Made by a program: the position numbers and the translations under genes
NCBI GenBank assembly: GCA_025450475.1
Contig: JANWHJ010000044.1
Span: 1-6,726 of the forward strand
Direction: 5' to 3'
Source of the DNA: Nitrososphaera sp.
GTDB taxonomy: Archaea > Thermoproteota > Nitrososphaeria > Nitrososphaerales > Nitrososphaeraceae
Length of the DNA: 6,726 nt
Notes under the pieces: generated by a model
Told to the model about the DNA's origin: nothing
What the model saw: only the letters and a program-made list of their open reading frames with translations
Database searches by the model: none
Shown here: positions 5,521 to 6,726 of the stretch, one piece after another
Numbering within the stretch: position 1 is the first letter of the stretch
How the letters are laid out: every line of letters begins with the position of its first letter

Positions 5521-6081
5521 TTGAAACTGATGGAGCTGCAATTCGACTCACTATCGCCTGAAGAGGCCGCAGCGTCAAGTGCCAAGGTAATAATTACCAC
5601 TCAGGATGAGGCAGCCATTGTCAATAGGAAAGGCGCGGTGATGTTTGACACTGAGCTTGAAAAGTACCCGGCCTTAACCAAGGCAAAGATACTGCGGAGT
5701 ATAGTGGGAGAGCATGCAGACGACCAGCTGACCGTAGGCATCGATCCTGGCAGTAGAATTGGAATATCTGCAATCTACATGCACCAAGAAATCGCTAGTG
5801 AAGTCGAGTCTTCGCCTCAGGATGCAATAGACCAGGTGTCGGCAATGCTGGGTGGGATAGAGTCGCATAAAAAGGTGGTAAGGATAGGAGATGGCGACAT
5901 CCGGATGGCAAAACAGATCGCCTATGTGTTGAAAAAAAAGTTCCGCGACCATGTTCACGTCGAGATAGTAGACGAGCGCGGCACTTCCCAAAACACTGAT
6001 GCCAACAGGCGGGGGGCCAGAGACAAGTCGTCGGCAAGAATGATCGCGTTCAGGTCAGGCAAGAGTTTTACTCTGAAATAA
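5521..6081 (+). CDS. RNase H-fold protein, RuvC/YqgF-like (start uncertain)
   Basis: From the first usable in-frame start, TTG at 5521, the product has 186 residues; coding sequence very likely extends about 30 residues further upstream. The C-terminal part shows an RNase H-like nuclease fold of the RuvC/YqgF kind. The first strand has VGIDPGSRIGISAIY (about 72-86) with the acidic residue Asp75. A middle strand has VRIGDGD (about 120-126). IVDERGTSQ (about 149-157) matches the DERxT motif of YqgF-type enzymes, and ARDKSSARMIAFRSG (about 166-180) supplies a last acidic residue, Asp168. All three acidic positions expected for two-metal catalysis are therefore present. I do not know a named archaeal gene of this form; a role in RNA or DNA processing is inferred only from the fold. 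The N-terminal 70 residues are not recognised. Confidence 0.8.
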   Translation: MKLMELQFDSLSPEEAAASSAKVIITTQDEAAIVNRKGAVMFDTELEKYPALTKAKILRSIVGEHADDQLTVGIDPGSRIGISAIYMHQEIASEVESSPQDAIDQVSAMLGGIESHKKVVRIGDGDIRMAKQIAYVLKKKFRDHVHVEIVDERGTSQNTDANRRGARDKSSARMIAFRSGKSFTLK

Positions 6082-6087
6082 CAAAGG

Positions 6088-6097
6088 CTTTTATTTT
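6088..6097 (+). promoter_or_regulatory. TATA-like box of tRNA-Gly, also a T-rich end signal
   Basis: CTTTTATTTT is centred about 28 bases before the tRNA 5' end at 6121, suitable for a transcript with a very short leader. It begins only a few bases after the TAA of the RNase H-like gene, so it can also serve as that gene's T-rich terminator. Confidence 0.5.
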
Positions 6098-6120
6098 CAT
6101 CTTCTGCGTTTTTCAATCGT

Positions 6121-6195
6121 GCGAAGTTAGCCCAGCCTGGTTAAGGTACGAGCTTCCCAAGCTCGGGATCGCGGGTTCAAATCCCGCACTTCGCA
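6121..6195 (+). tRNA. tRNA-Gly (anticodon CCC)
   Basis: All arms fold. The acceptor stem GCGAAGT (6121-6127) pairs perfectly with ACTTCGC (6188-6194), with discriminator A at 6195. The D stem is GCCC with AGGT (one G-U, one C-A mismatch at 13-22) and the D loop carries the GG pair (6139-6140). The anticodon stem CGAGC (6149-6153) pairs with GCTCG (6161-6165) around the loop TTCCCAA, placing CCC at 6156-6158, which reads the glycine codon GGG. The variable loop is GGATC. The T stem GCGGG (6171-6175) pairs with CCCGC (6183-6187) around TTCAAAT. There is no intron. The 3' CCA is not fully encoded (ACCT follows), so it is added after transcription. Confidence 0.95.
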
Positions 6196-6442
6196 CCTTT
6201 TCCTTCTCAATATTTGCATGCCGTTGGCAGCATCGGCTGACAACACGATAGTCGAATGGGGAGATCGTTGACATATAGCAATTCTCGCTAGTGATCGCTG
6301 GAACCTAGCCAATAGCGTATCAATCATTCCCTGTTGTGTTTGCTCTAGAGCTGGCGACCGTCTATCCAAATGTTCATGTGTAGTGCCGCCGATAGGCGCG
6401 GTAGTCTGAGAAGACCAAACACCACGGGCACTGAGGTCATGA
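6196..6442. other. Gene-free stretch after the tRNA
   Basis: No convincing reading frame is seen on either strand; the long minus-strand frame here crosses the tRNA gene and has no family features. One hairpin is visible: GTTGGCAGC (6223-6231) pairs with GCTGACAAC (6236-6244) with one mismatch and a 4-base loop. No direct copy of the tRNA 3' end that would mark an integrated element is seen in the window. Confidence 0.5.
6197..6208 (+). terminator. Pyrimidine/T-rich end of the tRNA transcript
   Basis: CCTTTTCCTTCT follows the discriminator base. T-rich tracts directly after the mature 3' end are the common archaeal termination signal for tRNA genes. Confidence 0.45.
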
Positions 6443-6670
6443 ATGTACGAAAACAAGAAATGCGTAGAAGCATCGAAGGCACAAATACATAGAAGGATGC
6501 AAAAGACTAGAATTGTCATTGGTTCAATCCTCACGGTTCTTGGTACATTCGGAGTCATAGTTACAATTCTTGTTGCAATGAATGCGTCTGAATCTGAAAT
6601 CTCGGTTTGCAATAGTCCGGGACATCGTCAAGGTGGAGTTATCCCAGAGCTGCTGAATAAACCACTCTAA
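6443..6670 (+). CDS. Possible small single-pass membrane protein
   Basis: The frame encodes 75 residues. A basic N-terminal part (about 1-23, with Lys, His and Arg) is followed by one clear hydrophobic segment, IVIGSILTVLGTFGVIVTILVAM (about 24-46), and a polar tail with one Cys. The positive charges before the segment predict an N-inside orientation. GAGGT at 6433-6437, complementary to the usual 16S rRNA end, lies 5 bases before the ATG, which favours this start; an ATG at 6497 just before the hydrophobic segment is the alternative. I do not recognise a family. The neighbourhood is gene-poor and there is no clear TATA box, so a chance reading frame is quite possible. Confidence 0.42.
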   Translation: MYENKKCVEASKAQIHRRMQKTRIVIGSILTVLGTFGVIVTILVAMNASESEISVCNSPGHRQGGVIPELLNKPL

Positions 6671-6726
6671 GAAGCTCGAGTCCCAATAATATCGTCCTAG
6701 AGTCAATAATAAATTTCATAGAGTAC

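Noticed and set aside
6127..6612. 161-codon minus-strand frame
   Set aside because: It runs antisense through the tRNA-Gly gene and has no family features; most likely a shadow frame.
6196..6726. Integrated element using tRNA-Gly as attachment site
   Set aside because: No repeat of the tRNA 3' end, integrase or other mobile-element gene is visible within the window.
1..6726. CRISPR arrays, insertion sequences or long tandem repeats
   Set aside because: No regularly spaced repeats, transposase frames or long terminal repeats were seen on reading through the window.

Overview
The window looks like chromosomal DNA from an ammonia-oxidising archaeon of the Nitrososphaera type (Thaumarchaeota). 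The genes are archaeal: an SPOUT methyltransferase for tRNA position 56, MBF1 with a zinc ribbon, an AbrB-PhoU fusion, a homomeric NAC and a Tma20-like PUA protein. Several starts are GTG or TTG and sit about 24-30 bases downstream of AT-rich TATA boxes, with little room for a Shine-Dalgarno site, which is how leaderless archaeal genes look. The assignment rests on gene content and style, not on a database match.

Layout. Positions 1-528 hold the 3' part of an unrecognised plus-strand gene. Positions 529-846 are a gene-free gap between convergent genes that is unusually rich in perfect inverted repeats and may encode a structured RNA. A minus-strand cluster follows, read from 3979 down to 847: a PhoU-like regulator, MBF1, HflX GTPase and tRNA Cm56 methyltransferase (aTrm56). 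The last three overlap by 1 and 4 bases and are very likely one transcription unit. Positions 3980-4084 are a divergent promoter region with TATA boxes for both sides. A plus-strand series then runs rightward: a Tma20/MCT-1-like PUA protein, NAC, a coiled-coil protein resembling A-type ATP synthase subunit H, and an RNase H-fold (RuvC/YqgF-like) protein whose N-terminus appears to be out of frame with any usable start. A tRNA-Gly(CCC) gene lies at 6121-6195. The last 530 bases are gene-poor, with one possible small membrane protein.

How the genes fit together. Most known products act in or near translation: tRNA modification (aTrm56), ribosome-associated GTPase (HflX), MBF1 (linked to ribosomes and transcription in archaea), a PUA RNA-binding protein, nascent-chain-binding NAC and a tRNA. 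The PhoU-like regulator and the ATPase-stalk-like protein are the exceptions.

Most worth a second look are the structured 570-840 intergenic region and the RNase H-like gene. In the latter, a leaderless TTG start, a CCCC-TGA junction and the conserved-looking N-terminal reading frame suggest either a one-base sequence error or a -1 frameshift.
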